From Streptantibioticus silvisoli (GTDB lineage Bacteria > Actinomycetota > Actinomycetes > Streptomycetales > Streptomycetaceae), in assembly GCF_027947535.2 (NCBI RefSeq), contig NZ_JAAGKO020000019.1:62001-126000 (forward strand): DNA of 64,000 nucleotides, read 5' to 3'. Every line of letters begins with the position of its first letter. Position 1 is the stretch's first letter. This document shows positions 60,958 to 64,000 of the stretch, piece by piece. Under the pieces are notes generated by a model that was not told the origin of the DNA, made no database searches, and worked only from the letters and a program-made list of their open reading frames with translations. The position numbers and the translations under genes are program-made.

Positions 60958-61941
60958 CGGGGCCGCGGCGCCGGTGCCGGCGGCCTCGGCGCGCAGGTCG
61001 CGGCGCAGCTCCTTGGGCAGCGAGAACTGGATGCTCTCGCGGGCGGAGGTGACGATCTCCACGTCCTCGTAGCCGTGGCCGGCCAGCCATTCCAGGACGC
61101 CGTCGACCAGGACCTCCGGCACCGAGGCGCCCGAGGTGACGCCGACGGTGCTCACGCCCTCCAGCCACGCCTCGTCGATCTCGTCGGCGAAGTCGACCAG
61201 GTGCGCGTCGCGGGCGCCGGCCTGGAGGGCGACCTCGACCAGCCGCACCGAGTTGGAGGAGTTCTTCGACCCGACGACGATCACCAGGTCGGCGTCGGCG
61301 CCGATCTGCTTGACGGCCACCTGGCGGTTCTGCGTGGCGTAGCAGATGTCGTCGCTGGGCGGGCTGACCAGCGTGGGGAACCGCTCCTTGAGGGCGTCGA
61401 CGGTCTCCATCGTCTCGTCCACCGACAGCGTGGTCTGCGACAGCCACACCAGCTTGTTCTCGTCGCGCACCCGCAGGCCGGGCACGTCCTGCGGGCCGTC
61501 CACCAGGTGGATGCGGTCCGGCGCCTCGCCCATGGTGCCGACGACCTCCTCGTGGCCCTCGTGGCCGATCAGCAGGATGTCGTAGTCCTCGCCGGCGAAG
61601 CGCTGGGCCTCCTTGTGGACCTTGGTCACCAGCGGGCAGGTGGCGTCGATCGACGCCAGGCTGCGGCCGGCGGCCTCCTCGTGCACGACGGGGGCGACGC
61701 CGTGCGCCGAGAAGATCACGATGGCGCCCTCGGGCACCTCCTGCGTCTCGTCGACGAAGATCGCGCCCTTCTTCTCCAGCGTCTGCACGACGTACTTGTT
61801 GTGGACGATCTGCTTGCGCACGTAGATCGGCGACCCGTACTGCTCCAGGGCCTTCTCGACGGTGATGACGGCGCGGTCCACACCGGCGCAGTACCCACGG
61901 GGGGCGGCGAGCAGGACCCGGCGTGATGTCTCAGCGGTCAT
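60946..61941 (-). CDS. ispH: 4-hydroxy-3-methylbut-2-enyl diphosphate reductase
   Basis: A 331-residue iron-sulfur enzyme that makes isopentenyl and dimethylallyl diphosphate, the last step of the MEP pathway. The three cluster cysteines are Cys18 in [12 protein letters not shown], one in [12 protein letters not shown] near residue 102, and one in [12 protein letters not shown] near 200. The substrate-binding SNSVRL and the VTSGASVPE region are also present. The C-terminal 15 residues are Ala/Thr-rich and end in a repeat. TACGAT stands six bases before ATG 61941. It feeds the prenyl synthase encoded at 26.7 kb. Confidence 0.97.
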   Translation of the reverse strand: MTAETSRRVLLAAPRGYCAGVDRAVITVEKALEQYGSPIYVRKQIVHNKYVVQTLEKKGAIFVDETQEVPEGAIVIFSAHGVAPVVHEEAAGRSLASIDATCPLVTKVHKEAQRFAGEDYDILLIGHEGHEEVVGTMGEAPDRIHLVDGPQDVPGLRVRDENKLVWLSQTTLSVDETMETVDALKERFPTLVSPPSDDICYATQNRQVAVKQIGADADLVIVVGSKNSSNSVRLVEVALQAGARDAHLVDFADEIDEAWLEGVSTVGVTSGASVPEVLVDGVLEWLAGHGYEDVEIVTSARESIQFSLPKELRRDLRAEAAGTGAAAPRTS

Positions 61942-61947
61942 GCCCCC

Positions 61948-61953
61948 ATCGTA
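61948..61953 (-). promoter_or_regulatory. -10 box TACGAT for ispH
   Basis: TACGAT on the minus strand, six bases before ATG 61941. Confidence 0.5.
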
Positions 61954-62050
61954 CGGGCGCTCGCGGCGGCGGCGTCGGGGGCCGGGCGCGGCGGCTTAGA
62001 CTGGGGCGCCGTACCCGCCCCCTCAACGCCTCGCACCGGGAAGTCGTCAC

Positions 62051-63139
<1,089 letters not shown>

Positions 63140-63574
63140 TTCGACCGTGCGCGAGGCCGTCCGACTCGCGGTGCAGCGGGCCGGGCGGCCTTGATGGTTC
63201 GTACCGGGGCCGTTCCGCGTAGGCGGACCACAGGTGGGTTTGGATGTTCGGCGTCCTGGCCACGGCGGTGTGGTCGCGGCACTCGGAGTCGGGCTTCCCG
63301 CAGAGCGCCGGTCCCGTCGACCACGCGGGGCCGGCGCCCTCGGCTCAGCGATGAGGTGCCCCCTGCGGTCGGACGCTCCCGCCGCCAGGAACGCCGACGC
63401 ACCGGATCAGGGGCGCCGTGGCCATAACGGTGGATTCGATCCACGTAGGAACCGATCCACGTAGGAACCGGTCTACGTAAGAAGCCGGCTCCGTTGATCG
63501 TCCCCAGCGGCGCGGTTCGCTTACGCCGTGCCGGAGGCGATCCGGCGCCGTTCTCCGGGGCCGGACCGTAACGG
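63140..63574. other. 435-base gap after ychF
   Basis: CGCGAG (63150-63155) and CTCGCG (63165-63170) form a weak hairpin just after ychF. Around 63200-63420 the DNA has lower GC bias and no gene I recognise. A triple repeat lies at 63437-63484. The rest up to 63574 is featureless. Confidence 0.5.
63437..63484. repeat. Three tandem 16-base repeats
   Basis: CGATCCACGTAGGAAC at 63437-63452 and 63453-63468, then the variant CGGTCTACGTAAGAAG at 63469-63484. Each contains CTACG or CCACGTA-type cores. Confidence 0.85.
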
Positions 63575-63937
63575 TTACTTCGCGCCCAGGAGTTCGAGGA
63601 CCTTGTTGATGGCCTCGACGACCGGTACGCCGACCGTGCCGATGGTCGCGGCGACGCCGGCGACGGCCAGCAGGGCGCGGTGCCGCTCCTGCGGCTGGAC
63701 GTTCGCCTCGGCACGCAGCGCCGGCAGGGAGTCGTCGAGCGCGGTGGCGCCGGCCGGTGTCACCTGGGTGCGCAGGGCCAGGACCAGGACGAACAGTTCA
63801 CGCAGAGCCTCCTGGACGGGTTGGGGGAGCTCCGGGGCCGGGGTGACCCGCTTGTCGATGCCCGTGTTGCCCGAGCCGCCGTGCATGGTGACGTGGTCGC
63901 CGCTGCCGAAGTAGTAGTGCTGGCTCGCGTCACTCAT
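63575..63937 (-). CDS. DUF5955-like protein with N-terminal GNTG motif
   Basis: A 120-residue protein. The N-terminal 30 residues contain HYYFGSGDHVTMHGGSGNTGI, a Gly-rich motif with alternating polar and hydrophobic residues. The C-terminal 80 residues form an all-helical domain (LPQPVQEALRELFVLVLALRTQV, QERHRALLAVAGVAATIG, PVVEAINKVLELLG) that I associate with DUF5955 of Streptomyces. The function is unknown. Its ATG overlaps the stop of the upstream gene by one base (TGATG), so the two are translated together. That gene ends in the same motif. Confidence 0.75.
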   Translation of the reverse strand: MSDASQHYYFGSGDHVTMHGGSGNTGIDKRVTPAPELPQPVQEALRELFVLVLALRTQVTPAGATALDDSLPALRAEANVQPQERHRALLAVAGVAATIGTVGVPVVEAINKVLELLGAK

Positions 63938-64000
63938 CAGCTCGCCATCCCGGTGTTGCCGGTGCCGCCGTACATGTTGACGTTGTCCCCGAAGTAGTAA
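63937..64000 (-). CDS. Unknown gene, C-terminal end only (cut by window edge)
   Basis: Only the last 20 residues are in the window: YYFGDNVNMYGG, TGNTG, then MAS and stop. The piece matches the start of the DUF5955-like protein encoded next. The body of the protein lies beyond the window, so its family cannot be called. Confidence 0.6.
   Translation of the reverse strand, partial: YYFGDNVNMYGGTGNTGMAS

Noticed and set aside
63191-63464. Possible gene or transposase fragment after ychF
   Set aside because: Short Arg-rich frames on both strands, with no recognisable motif.

Overview
The window reads as chromosomal sequence from a Streptomyces-like actinomycete (family Streptomycetaceae). Signs seen directly are very high GC with G/C-biased third codon positions, many GTG starts, a WhiB-family protein, a SpoIIE-type phosphatase fused to an HATPase, an XRE/DUF5753/DUF397 regulator, a chitinase behind a DasR-type (dre) operator, and many genes whose start codon lies six bases after a TANNNT-like -10 box (probable leaderless mRNAs). 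No rRNA, tRNA, CRISPR array, insertion sequence or biosynthetic gene cluster was found. From memory, the block from ahpCD-oxyR through the fumarases, glpX, xseAB, ispH and ychF resembles core Streptomyces chromosome order; this was not checked.

Layout. 1-5.2 kb: the end of an MFS transporter, a DUF255 thioredoxin-domain protein, a TetR regulator and a hemolysin III-like membrane protein. 5.5-12.2 kb: GTP-dependent PEP carboxykinase, an AlaA-type aminotransferase, and a D-amino-acid module (PLP deaminase plus N-acyl-D-amino-acid deacylase) divergent from RidA. 12.3-13.8 kb: a secreted GH18 chitinase with two dre-like sites. 14.2-25.3 kb: a full Tad/Flp pilus locus (RcpC/CpaB, TadZ, two TadE-like proteins, TadA, TadB, TadC, Flp pilin, TadG-like protein, lipoprotein, OmpA-like protein, prepilin peptidase) with a DUF192 gene embedded on the other strand. 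25.5-32 kb: an aldo/keto reductase, a Z-prenyl diphosphate synthase, PhoH2, a secreted SLT-type muralytic protein with a long leader, and an AI-2E-type transporter.

32.3-34.5 kb: ahpD-ahpC divergent from oxyR, whose reading frame has no ordinary start codon. 34.5-35.3 kb: an 800-base repeat-rich gap. 35.3-41 kb: a membrane protein, a PadR-controlled MacB/FtsX-type ABC exporter with a perfect palindromic operator, and an SPFH slipin overlapping a ribbon-helix-helix protein. 41.2-50.3 kb: a class A penicillin-binding protein, a catalase, a SpoIIE/HATPase switch protein, a methyltransferase, a DUF402 protein and class II fumarase. 50.6-63.1 kb: the fused XRE regulator, class I fumarase, a DUF1707 protein, a WhiB protein, GlpX, a DUF4245 protein, exonuclease VII subunits, a DUF6542-like protein, polyphosphate glucokinase, IspH and YchF. 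The right edge holds a DUF5955-like gene coupled to a truncated gene; both carry the same YYFG...GNTG motif.

How genes work together. PEP carboxykinase, GlpX, two fumarases and polyphosphate glucokinase are central carbon and gluconeogenic functions. AhpC/AhpD, OxyR and catalase form a peroxide defence group. The Tad genes build one envelope machine. Gaps are often filled with short GC-rich tandem repeats, several of which run into stop codons, and convergent gene pairs are separated by strong bidirectional hairpin terminators.
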